From Chitinophagaceae bacterium (lineage in GTDB: Bacteria > Bacteroidota > Bacteroidia > Chitinophagales > Chitinophagaceae), in contig CANGBH010000004.1 of assembly GCA_947451935.1 (NCBI GenBank), positions 20,948 through 84,947 of the forward strand: 64,000 nucleotides of DNA, read 5' to 3'. Positions 47,057-57,693 of the stretch are shown piece after piece. The position numbers and the translations under genes were made by a program. Position 1 is the stretch's first letter. Every line of letters starts with the position of its first letter. The notes under the pieces were generated by a model. The model ran no database searches. It was given only the letters and a program-made list of their open reading frames with translations, and was not told where the DNA came from.

Positions 47057-49651
47057 CTAGTTTATTTTCTTCTTGATATCATTCAAAATATTCAATGCAT
47101 CTATTGGCGTTAGCATATTGATATCAACTTTGGTAATTAAATCCCTGATTTCGTCAAATACCTCAGTATGTGCGTCAAATATTGAAAGCTGAATCTTTGG
47201 CAAATCTGTGTTATCTGAAACTAGAGATGATGATCCAGCTTGCTTCTTTTCAAGCTCTACTAAAATGGAAGAAGCTCGTTGAATCAAATTAGTCGGCAAC
47301 CCAGCCATACGAGCAACATGGATCCCAAAGCTATGCGTACTTCCACCAGGTGCTAACTTTCGTAGAAAAATAATCTTATTCTCAATCTCCTTGTGTGTAA
47401 TATGAAAATTCTTAACACGCGGCAAATAACCCTCCAAATCATTCATCTCATGATAATGTGTTGCAAAAAGTGTTTTAGGTCGTAATGGAGAATCGTGTAA
47501 AAATTCTGCAATACTACAGGCAATAGAAATACCATCATAGGTTGAAGTTCCTCTTCCGATTTCATCCAACAAAACAAGACTTCTCGAAGAAATATTATTT
47601 ACAATGCTAGCCGTCTCATTCATTTCTACCATAAATGTAGACTCTCCACCACTCAAGTTATCTGATGCACCAACGCGTGTAAATATTTTATCTGTAATAG
47701 GAATAGATGCCGATGAGGCGGGAACATAGCTTCCTATATGTGCCATCAAGGTGATGATAGCAGTTTGCCTCAATAAGGCACTCTTACCACTCATATTTGG
47801 ACCAGTCAGAATAATGAGTTGGCAATGATCTTGATCAAGATTGATGTCATTTGAAATATATGTATCTCCTGAAGCCAAAATATTTTCAATCACTGGATGT
47901 CTCCCACTCTTTATGGTTAATGACTGCTCTTGATGCAACTGAGGTTTACAGTATCCAAACGTTTTTGCATTATTGGCAAAACAACAAAGGCAATCAATGA
48001 TAGCAAGGATATTAGCATTGAGCTGCATTTGAGCAATGTAATCCTGTAATTCAGTCAACAATTTATCGTAGATACGTGCTTCAATTTGAAGCATTTTTTC
48101 TTCCGCACCCATAATTTTTTCTTCATATCCTTTTAACTCAGTGGTGATGTAACGCTCACCATTTGTAAGGGTTTGTTTTCGTATCCACTCTGGAGGAACT
48201 TTGCTTTTCTGGGAATTACTTACTTCTAAAAAATAACCAAACACATTATTGAAACCAATCTTCAGTGTATTAATACCGGTTGCCAAGGCCTCTCGTTGTT
48301 GAATTTGGACCAATACGTTTTTCCCTCCTGTAGCAAGGTCTCTATACTGATCAAGGTCCTCATCAATTCCAGGGGAGATATATCCTCCTTTTGCAGTTTG
48401 GGCAGGAGCATCATCTGCTATTTCACGGGAGATCTTTTCTTGGATATATGCACATGGATTCAAGTTATCAGCCAACCTAGACAAGTGATCATTTGAGAAT
48501 TCACCTTCATAGGCTTTTATCACTTGAATCTTTTGAAGACCGCGAGCAAGTTGTTGCAACTCCCTCGGACTTATTTTTTTTGAAGGAATCTTACTAACCA
48601 ATCGTTCAATGTCGCCACAAGCTTTAATGCATTGACTGACTTTCTCCACCCACTCTTCATGCTTCATCAAATCATCCACTAAATCAAGACGTTCATTAAT
48701 TTTTTGAATATCCACCAAAGGCATCAAAATCCAACGACGCAATAATCTTGCACCCATTGCGGAAACCGTATTATCTAATGTCTGAATTAATGTTTTACCA
48801 TCTTCTGCAGCAGCCCGAACAAGTTCGAGGTTGCGAATCGTAAATTGGTCCATCCACAAATACTCATCTTTATTTATACGATGAATGCCAGAAATGTGAT
48901 GGACATTGGGATGCACGGTATCTTTTAGATAATGTAAAATAGCACCTGCCGCAGTAACTCCATCATTAAAATCATCAATTCCAAAGCCCTTTAATGAATG
49001 CGTACCAAACTGCTTCAATAAACTTTCTTCTGCATAACGATTATCGAATACCCAAGGATCCAGACAATAGGTATAAAATTTCTTGCCATACAACTCTGAA
49101 AAAAGATCTTGTTTTCCTTTTTGGAAAATTACTTCTGCCGGCTGAAATGTTTGAAGTAGTTTATCAATGTATTCACTGTCGCCCTGGGCTACAAAAAACT
49201 CTCCAGTAGAAATATCCAGAAATGATACGCCATTTAATACCTCTCCAAAATGAATGCCGGCCAAAAAATTATTGCTCTTATTCTCAAGCAATTTATCATT
49301 AGTTGCTAACCCAGGTGTCACCATCTCAGTAACCCCACGCTTCACAATACCTTTGACCGTTTTGGGGTCCTCAAGCTGATCACAAATGGCCACGCGAAAT
49401 CCTGCTTTGACCAATTTATGCAAATAGGTATCCAACGAATGATGTGGGAATCCAGCTAATTCAAGAGATGAAGCAGCTCCATTATTTCGCTTAGTAAGTG
49501 TTATGCCCAATATAGAGGAAGCCTTAACAGCATCATCACCAAAGGTTTCATAAAAATCCCCAACCCTAAACAAGAGAATAGCATCGGGATATTTTTGCTT
49601 GATTGCCCCATGCTGTTGCATTAAAGGCGTTTCACTTACGTTTTTTGTCAT
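47057..49651 (-). CDS. mutS: DNA mismatch repair protein MutS
   Basis: DAILLFRVGDFYETFGDDA, LTGPNMSGKSALLRQ, ESTFMVEMNETA, LLDEIGRGTSTYDG; start trimmed to MTKN. Confidence 0.97.
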   Translation of the reverse strand: MTKNVSETPLMQQHGAIKQKYPDAILLFRVGDFYETFGDDAVKASSILGITLTKRNNGAASSLELAGFPHHSLDTYLHKLVKAGFRVAICDQLEDPKTVKGIVKRGVTEMVTPGLATNDKLLENKSNNFLAGIHFGEVLNGVSFLDISTGEFFVAQGDSEYIDKLLQTFQPAEVIFQKGKQDLFSELYGKKFYTYCLDPWVFDNRYAEESLLKQFGTHSLKGFGIDDFNDGVTAAGAILHYLKDTVHPNVHHISGIHRINKDEYLWMDQFTIRNLELVRAAAEDGKTLIQTLDNTVSAMGARLLRRWILMPLVDIQKINERLDLVDDLMKHEEWVEKVSQCIKACGDIERLVSKIPSKKISPRELQQLARGLQKIQVIKAYEGEFSNDHLSRLADNLNPCAYIQEKISREIADDAPAQTAKGGYISPGIDEDLDQYRDLATGGKNVLVQIQQREALATGINTLKIGFNNVFGYFLEVSNSQKSKVPPEWIRKQTLTNGERYITTELKGYEEKIMGAEEKMLQIEARIYDKLLTELQDYIAQMQLNANILAIIDCLCCFANNAKTFGYCKPQLHQEQSLTIKSGRHPVIENILASGDTYISNDINLDQDHCQLIILTGPNMSGKSALLRQTAIITLMAHIGSYVPASSASIPITDKIFTRVGASDNLSGGESTFMVEMNETASIVNNISSRSLVLLDEIGRGTSTYDGISIACSIAEFLHDSPLRPKTLFATHYHEMNDLEGYLPRVKNFHITHKEIENKIIFLRKLAPGGSTHSFGIHVARMAGLPTNLIQRASSILVELEKKQAGSSSLVSDNTDLPKIQLSIFDAHTEVFDEIRDLITKVDINMLTPIDALNILNDIKKKIN

Positions 49652-49845
49652 ATATATCAACCTTCTGAAGAAAATCAAAAGTACGAAAGCAAATGATTCA
49701 GAAGAAGAACTAAAATACAGCTAAGATTAGAGAAAAAACGTCAAAAATTACTCTTCCCTTGATCTATCTGAAATACAAGATTCCTTCACATATGATTTAG
49801 GTCATTTGTCGAGCTACAAACACCCCATATCTTTCCGCCCTACCT

Positions 49846-51036
49846 ATGTATTCCAATAGCAAAATAAAATCAGCCTATACCTTTCACAATACCGTAGAAC
49901 TCCTAAAGGGTGGATCACCCTATTTTTCTACATTAATTGAGCTAATCGATAATGCTACATCTTCCCTTCAAATGCAATTTTACATTTATGAAGATGATGC
50001 GACGGGAATTGATATTGCAAATCATCTAATCCAAGCCGCACACAGAGGAGTTATTGTACAAATTTTACTTGATGGGTATGCGTCACGAAAACTCTCGCAA
50101 AACTTCAAAAAAAAACTCAGAAGCAACGGAATCAGATTGCGCTTTTTTGAACCAATCTTGAAGAGTAAGAAATTTTACTTTGGCAGAAGACTTCACCATA
50201 AAATTGTTGTGGCAGATGGACAAAGAGCATTGGTTGGAGGGATTAATATATCAGATCGATACAATGATACTCCAGGACAATCAGCCTGGCTAGATTGGGC
50301 GATTTATGTGAAAGGCGAGGCAGCATATGAGTTATACAAAATCTGTGATCAATTTTATTCAAAAACCAGTGAAGAGAATATAATCCTAGATAAAGAGGCC
50401 ATAATGAAGGCTACTGACTTAAAGACCAATATCCCTCTACGAATACGAAGGAATGACTGGGTAATGAATAAAAATGAAATATCAGCTAGCTATATGAACA
50501 TGTTCAAACAAGCAGAACATTCAATCATCATCATGTCTAGTTATTTTATTCCTGGCGCTTTTTTCAAACGCAATATTCTTAAAGCCTTAAGCAGAGGAAT
50601 AAGCATAAAGTTAATCCTTGCAGGTATTTCAGATGTTGGTATTGCTAAATATGCAGAAAAATATCTCTATCGCTGGGCGATTAGACATGGAATAGAAATC
50701 TATGAATACAAGCGCAATATTTTACATGGTAAAATAGCAGTATCAGACAATCGCTTTGTTACAGTGGGTTCGTACAACATAAATGATATTAGTGCACTTG
50801 CTTCAATAGAGCTTAATATAGATGTAGAAAATAAAGAATTTGCAACAAGCGTAAGTCAAACTCTTACACACATCATCGAAAACGAATGTGAACGGGTGAG
50901 TCCAAACAAAGCAATTAGATCCTTCTCGCTACTTGAAAAGTTAACACACTGGTTCTCTTACGAGCTGTTTCGAATGATATTTACACTGTTCACCTTTTAC
51001 TTTAGAAAAAATAGACGATCCTCACAGCTCTATTAA
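49846..51036 (+). CDS. Phospholipase D-family / cardiolipin synthase (ClsB-like)
   Basis: Two HKD motifs: LHHKIVVADGQRALVGGINI and LHGKIAVSDNRFVTVGSYNI. Confidence 0.9.
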   Translation: MYSNSKIKSAYTFHNTVELLKGGSPYFSTLIELIDNATSSLQMQFYIYEDDATGIDIANHLIQAAHRGVIVQILLDGYASRKLSQNFKKKLRSNGIRLRFFEPILKSKKFYFGRRLHHKIVVADGQRALVGGINISDRYNDTPGQSAWLDWAIYVKGEAAYELYKICDQFYSKTSEENIILDKEAIMKATDLKTNIPLRIRRNDWVMNKNEISASYMNMFKQAEHSIIIMSSYFIPGAFFKRNILKALSRGISIKLILAGISDVGIAKYAEKYLYRWAIRHGIEIYEYKRNILHGKIAVSDNRFVTVGSYNINDISALASIELNIDVENKEFATSVSQTLTHIIENECERVSPNKAIRSFSLLEKLTHWFSYELFRMIFTLFTFYFRKNRRSSQLY

Positions 51037-51174
51037 GAAACAAAAAACACTATTTCATATAAAATAAAAAATCATTAAATATGATTTTTATCATTTCAAG
51101 CCATAACTAACATCATACTACAGTTCATCATCGGCGAATACCTTCATCCATTAAATTAACCAAAATGTTGTTTT

Positions 51175-51630
51175 ATGATGGGTGAATTGAATGAAATTCA
51201 AATTAATAATATCCTCTCAAGTCAGGTAATTGGCAGGCTGGCATGTTCTGATGGCAACTACCCTTACATCATTCCATTAACATATACATTTGATGGAAGT
51301 TTTATATATGGGCAAGTGTTAGAAGGAAAAAAGTTAGATATCATGCGAAAAAATCCAAATGTCTGTTTTCAAGTAGACAGCATCTTAGATATCTATAATT
51401 GGCAAAGTGTCATCCTCTATGGTCGATTCGAAGAACAACTTGGCGAGGATTTGTCAACAGCGAGAGATATACTTTTCTCTAGGGTTATGCCACTCATGAC
51501 AAGCTCTTCAGTACATCAACACGGTCATGCACAAACAATGGAAAACCCTGTTATTGATGATCATAGAATCAAACCTATTATGTTCAAAATCAGGATAAAT
51601 GAAAAGACAGGGAGGTTCCAAAAAGTATAA
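51175..51630 (+). CDS. Pyridoxamine 5'-phosphate oxidase-like flavin-binding protein
   Basis: IGRLACSDGNYPYIIPLTYTFDGSFIYGQVLEGKKLDIMRKNPNVCFQVD. Confidence 0.88.
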   Translation: MMGELNEIQINNILSSQVIGRLACSDGNYPYIIPLTYTFDGSFIYGQVLEGKKLDIMRKNPNVCFQVDSILDIYNWQSVILYGRFEEQLGEDLSTARDILFSRVMPLMTSSSVHQHGHAQTMENPVIDDHRIKPIMFKIRINEKTGRFQKV

Positions 51631-51896
51631 GATCATTGTGGTGTCTTTACGTTTAGCAATAGCTAAGGGTTTCGCAAAATCCCTAACCATCTAGCAGAAC
51701 ACCATAGATGAATTTCACTAAAATCAATGACAATAAAATGATAATGAGTTAATTATGTATTACTTAAAATTAAATTTATAAAAAATAATATACAATTTCA
51801 ATCTACAAAATCGAAGTTTTATTACATTATGCCTTAGTTTTACACAGGAAAGTATACTTTTCGATACCATATTAAGGCTAAAGTACATCTGAAAAC

Positions 51897-52232
51897 ATGA
51901 CTTACAAACGTTTAAATAATATGACAGGCATGGACCCTGTTCTCAACAGGAGAATTTCTAGCATTTTTTTAAATGAATTTGAGGCATTTCGAAACACATT
52001 ATCCGAGCTACCAAACCATGAAAATGGAGATCCTTTTCAATTTAACCTTCACAAAATAAGACCAAGCTTAGTAATTTTTGAATTAGATAGTTTGATAAAA
52101 CTATACGATGCCCTTTCTGCCCGAAAAAGAGAAGGTGAAAAAATTACTCCTGAGGATCCAGATTTGATATTCGCATTGTCGGAAACGACAAAGCAAGTTG
52201 ATAGAGTTAGTGAGTTCTCAAACAATCTATAA
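51897..52232 (+). CDS. Small protein, possible HPt-like phosphotransfer domain
   Basis: Helical 111 aa; HKIRPSLVIFELDSL resembles H-K-[IL]-[KR]-P-[ST] of HPt domains; convergent with response regulator. Confidence 0.5.
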   Translation: MTYKRLNNMTGMDPVLNRRISSIFLNEFEAFRNTLSELPNHENGDPFQFNLHKIRPSLVIFELDSLIKLYDALSARKREGEKITPEDPDLIFALSETTKQVDRVSEFSNNL

Positions 52233-52235
52233 CGC

Positions 52236-52901
52236 TTAGCCTCCCTTTCCACTATTACCATAATATTTATTAAATGCTTCTACTCTGTTATTCACTTGAA
52301 GCTTCTTATAAATATTATAAACATGTTTTCGAACTGTCTCTTGGCTGATGCCTAACTTAACAGCAATTTCTTTATACAATAATCCATTCACCAATTCTTC
52401 AAGAATCTCCCCTTCTCTAGCAGACAACTTTTCAGTTACTTCATTATTGACTTGGCTTTTCACTCTAAAACTAGCAACAACTTTACTGGCAATTTGACTA
52501 CTCATGGGAGCACCCCCATTATACAATTCTTTTATCGCGAGAAGAATATCATCTGGCTGTGTAGACTTAAGCAGATACCCACTAGCTCCCGCACTAAGGG
52601 CTTGAAAGATCTTTTCATCTTCATCGTGCACCGTGCACATGATGAATTGAACTTGAGGGCATTTCTGTTTTAAAACTCTAACAGCTTCGATACCAGAGAT
52701 TAGTCCCATGTCAATATCCATCAATACTACATCAGGTAAAATTGTTGGGATATTGGCTATTGCAGCTTCGCCAGAATCGTATGACGCAACAAGATCATAT
52801 CCAACACCATTACTCACCATCTGGCCAAAGGCATGCCGTAGAAAATGATTGTCCTCTACAACGCAAACCCTAATATGGTGGCCATACTTCTGCATATGCA
52901 A
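52236..52901 (-). CDS. NarL/FixJ-type response regulator (REC + LuxR HTH)
   Basis: VCVVEDNHFLRHAF, DVVLMDIDMG, LSAREGEILEELVNGLLYKEIAVKLGISQETVRKHVYNIYKKL. Confidence 0.95.
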   Translation of the reverse strand: MHMQKYGHHIRVCVVEDNHFLRHAFGQMVSNGVGYDLVASYDSGEAAIANIPTILPDVVLMDIDMGLISGIEAVRVLKQKCPQVQFIMCTVHDEDEKIFQALSAGASGYLLKSTQPDDILLAIKELYNGGAPMSSQIASKVVASFRVKSQVNNEVTEKLSAREGEILEELVNGLLYKEIAVKLGISQETVRKHVYNIYKKLQVNNRVEAFNKYYGNSGKGG

Positions 52902-52974
52902 GTATACACTAAGATTGAGATTTGGAAATATATAATTTGTAGTGAATCTGCATTATGTTCCACTTTAAGTATGT

Positions 52975-53622
52975 TTAGATAGGAACATACACAATAAACT
53001 TTTCCTGAAAGTATTCTTCAGGGAACAATGTCTGAATTTCAGTAACATGAGGACGAAGTCCAGAAACAACAATCTCTTCGGTTAAGTCGCCCCCTTTTAG
53101 ACAAATTAATCCATTCTTATAATCCTCTAACTTTCGTTCATTTCGCAATAACGGCTTTGCCCACTTCCACAAGTCTGCCAAAGGAGCTACCGCCCTTGAA
53201 ACAGCAAAATCAAATTTTCTTCCCACAATAGCCTCTGCACGGCCGTGACGAGCCTCTACATTTTTCAAGCCTATCGCATCGGCAACTTCACTCACTACTT
53301 TAATTTTTTTTGCAATTGAATCGGATAAATAAAAATTGACTTCAGGAAAAAAAATAGCTAACGGAATTCCAGGAAAGCCACCGCCAGTACCAATATCTAT
53401 TATATCCAACCCTTCACTCAATGGGAATTTTGCTGCAATAGATAGAGAATGCAATACATGACGTTCATATAAAGAATCGATGTCCTTTCGCGATATGACA
53501 TTTATTTTTTCATTCCATTCAGTATACAACGACTGAAGCTTTCTATACTGCGCTATTTGGTGATCTGTAAAGTCATCAAAATAGCTAAGAATTAATTCCA
53601 TTGGGTCTTTGGCTTCTTCCAT
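52975..53622 (-). CDS. rsmG: 16S rRNA (guanine527-N7)-methyltransferase
   Basis: IDIGTGGGFPGIPLAIFFPEVNFYLSDS, VSRAVAPL; start trimmed. Confidence 0.93.
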   Translation of the reverse strand: MEEAKDPMELILSYFDDFTDHQIAQYRKLQSLYTEWNEKINVISRKDIDSLYERHVLHSLSIAAKFPLSEGLDIIDIGTGGGFPGIPLAIFFPEVNFYLSDSIAKKIKVVSEVADAIGLKNVEARHGRAEAIVGRKFDFAVSRAVAPLADLWKWAKPLLRNERKLEDYKNGLICLKGGDLTEEIVVSGLRPHVTEIQTLFPEEYFQEKFIVYVPI

Positions 53623-54749
53623 ATAGAGGACATAAAAATAATGTAATAAAAAAACATCCATACATCCCAGAGCCAAAAGAATGGAAATAAGTCAATCTCT
53701 CCAAGCTTTTTCATGGATTTAAAAAACACAAAAGCTTGTATCAGAAATCGTGTGCCGAATATTATTAATGCCACAAGCCAATAAGGCGTAAATAGGGTTA
53801 CTATAAAAGCAGGATAATAAAAAAAATGAGAGGCTAGATAGATTCCTAAAACAACCTTATGCTTTTTTTTATAATACTTTCCGGTTGCATTATGCCGTTC
53901 CTTTTGACTAATCCATTCAGTCCAATTTCTAGGCGGTGTTGAATAGGTAAATGCATCCTTATCAATCACAATTGCTGTATTTTGATCATTAGCACACCCA
54001 TTGATAAATAGATCGTCATCGCCGCCCGGTAAATGATGGTGCGCAGCAAACCCTTTTTGCCTAAAGAACAACTCCTTTTTATAGGCTAAATTTCGGCCTA
54101 CCCCCATATACGGCATACCGCCTAAGGCAAATGAAAAATATTGAAGTGCTGTGTGAAATGTATCAAACCGAACTAGCCAATTTAGTAGTCCTTTCTTTTT
54201 TTGGTATGCTCCATATCCTAACACAATTTCTATTCCTGGCTTAAATGCACGCTGCATATGACTTAGCCAATGCTCAGAAGCAGGAATGCAATCAGCATCA
54301 GTTAGAAGAAGCACCTCATGCTTAGCAGATTTAATCCCCATAGAAAGTGGGAATTTTTTTCCTGGAATATGCATGGCCTCTTGCTTTAATTCAACAATAT
54401 GAAGCTGCTTAAAATCTTTATAGAGTCCGTCTAGGAGGTATTTTGTGTCATCCATTGAATTATCATTCACCACTAGAACTTCATGACTGCTTCTATATTC
54501 TTGAACAAGAATGCCTGGTAAATTTCTAGCAATCTCATCGGCTTCATCACGAGCACAAACTATTACCGTTACCGCGTTTTCTCTACTCGATTCGAGCTCC
54601 TTCTTCTTATAAAGGGCCAACAATATAAAATACCTTAAGTAATAAAAAAGTTGAACAGCTGCTGCAAATAATAAAATTGAAACAGGAAGCCACAAGATCA
54701 TCTCCATAATCACGAAGATAAAGAAGGCAAGCAAACCAACCCGAGCCAA
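53592..54749 (-). CDS. Family 2 glycosyltransferase, membrane-associated
   Basis: VTVIVCARDEADEIARNLP, EVLVVNDNSMDDT, LLLTDADCIPA; C-terminal TMs. Confidence 0.92.
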   Translation of the reverse strand: MARVGLLAFFIFVIMEMILWLPVSILLFAAAVQLFYYLRYFILLALYKKKELESSRENAVTVIVCARDEADEIARNLPGILVQEYRSSHEVLVVNDNSMDDTKYLLDGLYKDFKQLHIVELKQEAMHIPGKKFPLSMGIKSAKHEVLLLTDADCIPASEHWLSHMQRAFKPGIEIVLGYGAYQKKKGLLNWLVRFDTFHTALQYFSFALGGMPYMGVGRNLAYKKELFFRQKGFAAHHHLPGGDDDLFINGCANDQNTAIVIDKDAFTYSTPPRNWTEWISQKERHNATGKYYKKKHKVVLGIYLASHFFYYPAFIVTLFTPYWLVALIIFGTRFLIQAFVFFKSMKKLGEIDLFPFFWLWDVWMFFYYIIFMSSIWKKPKTQWN

Positions 54750-54803
54750 GATGGACTATTTATCCATTGTTTTTTAACAACCTAGACTCAATATCTTTGC
54801 CAT

Positions 54804-56102
54804 ATGAATTACGAAGAATGCCTACAATTCCTATACTCTAAACTGCCCATGTTCAGTAGAATTGGTCCGGCTGCTCTAAAAAACGATCTTAATAACACAA
54901 TTAGCATTTGTACGTTCCTCTCACATCCCGAGAAAAAAATTAAAACTATTCATATTGCTGGAACAAATGGGAAAGGATCTGTCAGCCATATGCTAGCATC
55001 AATTTTTCAATTTTCGGGATATAAAACAGGGCTGTATACTTCCCCGCATCTGGTTGACTTTAGGGAAAGAATTCGAATTAATGGGGAGATGATTAGTAAA
55101 CAAGCCGTAGAAAAATTTACCCACAAAATAATGCCACTCATTGAAGAAATTCAGCCTTCCTTTTTTGAAGTAACGGTGGGTATGGCATTTGATTATTTTG
55201 CAGAAAAACAAGTTGATATTGCCATTATAGAAACTGGACTTGGCGGCAGATTGGATAGCACCAATGTAATCCTGCCAGAAATTTCCATTATCACCAACAT
55301 TGGATACGACCACACCCATATCCTCGGAAATACACTTGAAGAAATTGCATCTGAAAAGGCAGGCATCATTAAGACTACTATTCCAGTAGTAATTGGAAGG
55401 ACCCAACCGGAAACAAAAAACATTTTTGAGAAAAGGGCAATAGAAACGGGATCTGCAATTTACTTCGCAGATAAACAATATACTTCAACGGCATCTCATT
55501 TATCGCCATCACTCATCTCTGTTCACTTATCTGATATGCGTTCAGGGAAAGAGCTTGACTATCAATCAGACATGCCCGGACTTTACCAGCAAGAAAACAT
55601 CACTACAGTGTTGACCGCAGCTCATGTGCTTGAAGAACTTGGATGGAACTTGTCTGCAGCTTCTGTATCAGATGGCATACGCCATGCAAAACAAACTACT
55701 GGCTTAGCAGGCAGGTGGGACGTACTCTCAGAAGAACCTTTATTAATTTCCGATGTAGCTCACAACATAGATGGGATAAAAGAAATTTTGAAACAGCTTA
55801 AGACAATCAAGTATGATAAGCTACACTTAATTTTAGGCTTCTCAAAAGACAAGGACATTGTATCACTTCTTAAACTACTACCCAAGGATGCTTGTTTTTA
55901 TTTTACACAGGCACACATACCTAGAGCATTAACAAATGAGGAATTGAAAGAAATTGCAAATAGCATTAACCTCGAGGGAAAGTTATTTGATGATGTTAAC
56001 GCGGCGATTAAAAATGCTTTGTTAAGTGCAGATCCAAATGATCTTATACTAGTTTGTGGAAGTATCTTTGTAGTAGGTGAAATAATAAAGACTAATACGT
56101 AA
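54804..56102 (+). CDS. folC: Folylpolyglutamate / dihydrofolate synthase
   Basis: IHIAGTNGKGSVSHMLASI, TSPHLVDFRERIRING, ETGLGGRLDSTN. Confidence 0.95.
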   Translation: MNYEECLQFLYSKLPMFSRIGPAALKNDLNNTISICTFLSHPEKKIKTIHIAGTNGKGSVSHMLASIFQFSGYKTGLYTSPHLVDFRERIRINGEMISKQAVEKFTHKIMPLIEEIQPSFFEVTVGMAFDYFAEKQVDIAIIETGLGGRLDSTNVILPEISIITNIGYDHTHILGNTLEEIASEKAGIIKTTIPVVIGRTQPETKNIFEKRAIETGSAIYFADKQYTSTASHLSPSLISVHLSDMRSGKELDYQSDMPGLYQQENITTVLTAAHVLEELGWNLSAASVSDGIRHAKQTTGLAGRWDVLSEEPLLISDVAHNIDGIKEILKQLKTIKYDKLHLILGFSKDKDIVSLLKLLPKDACFYFTQAHIPRALTNEELKEIANSINLEGKLFDDVNAAIKNALLSADPNDLILVCGSIFVVGEIIKTNT

Positions 56103-56646
56103 GCTCACCTAATTTCTCTAAAGCATAAAAAAGAGCTGTAGCATGCATGCTCTGAACGATTTCTTTATTTCGCAAGAGATTCTTGACCTCTTCAAGTTTA
56201 AGTAATTTGACTTCAATTTCTTCATTAGCATCCAACGATTGCGAGGCTTTTAGCTTTCCTCCAGTAGCCAAATAAAAATGCATCCAATTATTATTTGTCG
56301 ATGGATTTGCAGAAGTCTTGCCTAAAAATTCGATGGAATCAAATTCGTACCCTGTTTCTTCCATGAGCTCACGGGCGATAGCTTCTTTAGGATCTCTATC
56401 CGTCGCATCGACACACCCGCCTGGTATTTCCATCATAGTTAAGCCCAATGCATGCCTATATTGCCTCTCAAAAATAAACTCGCCCTCGGAAGTAATTGCT
56501 ACTGCTGTAACCCAATCCGGAAATTCATACACATAATATGGATCTACAATGGCACCATCCTGCCTCTTACATTGATCCTTACGCACCGTAAACCACAAAT
56601 CACTAAAGAGATATTCAGACTTCAAGATTTCCCAATTCATATCCAT
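56092..56646 (-). CDS. NUDIX hydrolase
   Basis: GGCVDATDRDPKEAIARELMEETGYEF Nudix box. Confidence 0.93.
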   Translation of the reverse strand: MDMNWEILKSEYLFSDLWFTVRKDQCKRQDGAIVDPYYVYEFPDWVTAVAITSEGEFIFERQYRHALGLTMMEIPGGCVDATDRDPKEAIARELMEETGYEFDSIEFLGKTSANPSTNNNWMHFYLATGGKLKASQSLDANEEIEVKLLKLEEVKNLLRNKEIVQSMHATALFYALEKLGELTY

Positions 56647-57528
56647 TTATTTTGTGGCCCGTATCAATGCCCTTCTTAAATAGGGTGCACGCAGTTTTTT
56701 GTCATAATAAAATATCATATACCCTGGAGAAGGTGTCACAGTATACCCAACCTTTTCAAGCATTTCCGTAAAATCAGTTTGATCTGAATGTTGATGATAT
56801 GTACACAAGGCAATCCTCATTGGTTTCCTATGAGAAAGAATGGTTTCAAATCCCTTGAGCAAACCACGCTCTCCACCATCAACATCAATCTTCATGAAGC
56901 TCACCACTTTATCCTGGAAATAAATATCTCCAGAAGAATGACGATCATCATTTTTGTCGGAGATAAACTTCGGCACTATTTCAACCTTATCTTTCCAAGG
57001 TGCAAAGGTGTGTTGTAATGCCTCAATCCACTCTTGATCTGCTTCAAATAAATATATCTTTTTTACTCGCTCTATGACAGATAAAGAAAAATTTCCCTCA
57101 GCTGCCCCAAAATCCGCCACAACATCGTCAGCGCTTAAATTAAATTCATTTGAAAGATAACGGTGTGGACTCTTTTCATCTTGCTCAAGGGTAAGGTCAT
57201 GAAAAGACCGCCGAATCCTATCAGAAGTCCAACGTCTTTTGAAATAAAGTCTTTTGCCATCTTGCAAAACATATTTTAAGCCACATTCAGAATCCTTGAA
57301 GACCTCAATAGAATTTAATGTGTACTGGCTTGTAAATGAATATGGAAAAATGCGAACACCATTTTGATTAATAAAACGGAGAACATCTTGCACCTCAGGA
57401 TCGTTTAAACTAGAAGGGATTGCATTATAATATGCTGGTATTTTTTTCTGAAGCTGAGATAAAAGATTTTTTTTTCTTATGGGCTTCGGAACAATTACTC
57501 TATACAGTTGAAAAACAAAAGAATTCAT
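56647..57528 (-). CDS. FkbM-like SAM methyltransferase
   Basis: VVADFGAAEGNFSLSVIERVKKIYLFEADQEW; FMKIDVDGGERGLLKGFE. Confidence 0.8.
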   Translation of the reverse strand: MNSFVFQLYRVIVPKPIRKKNLLSQLQKKIPAYYNAIPSSLNDPEVQDVLRFINQNGVRIFPYSFTSQYTLNSIEVFKDSECGLKYVLQDGKRLYFKRRWTSDRIRRSFHDLTLEQDEKSPHRYLSNEFNLSADDVVADFGAAEGNFSLSVIERVKKIYLFEADQEWIEALQHTFAPWKDKVEIVPKFISDKNDDRHSSGDIYFQDKVVSFMKIDVDGGERGLLKGFETILSHRKPMRIALCTYHQHSDQTDFTEMLEKVGYTVTPSPGYMIFYYDKKLRAPYLRRALIRATK

Positions 57529-57693
57529 ACCCCTTTAATTTTAGAGATCCCTTATTTATTTATTTCACTTAAATCAGCATATTGCTACCTCTATGTTTTA
57601 CCGAAATCAGATACATAGAGTAAACAGGGATTTAGTTTAGAGCTAGATATTATAATGAGAAAAGTATATACAGTTTATGCATAGAAATAAACT

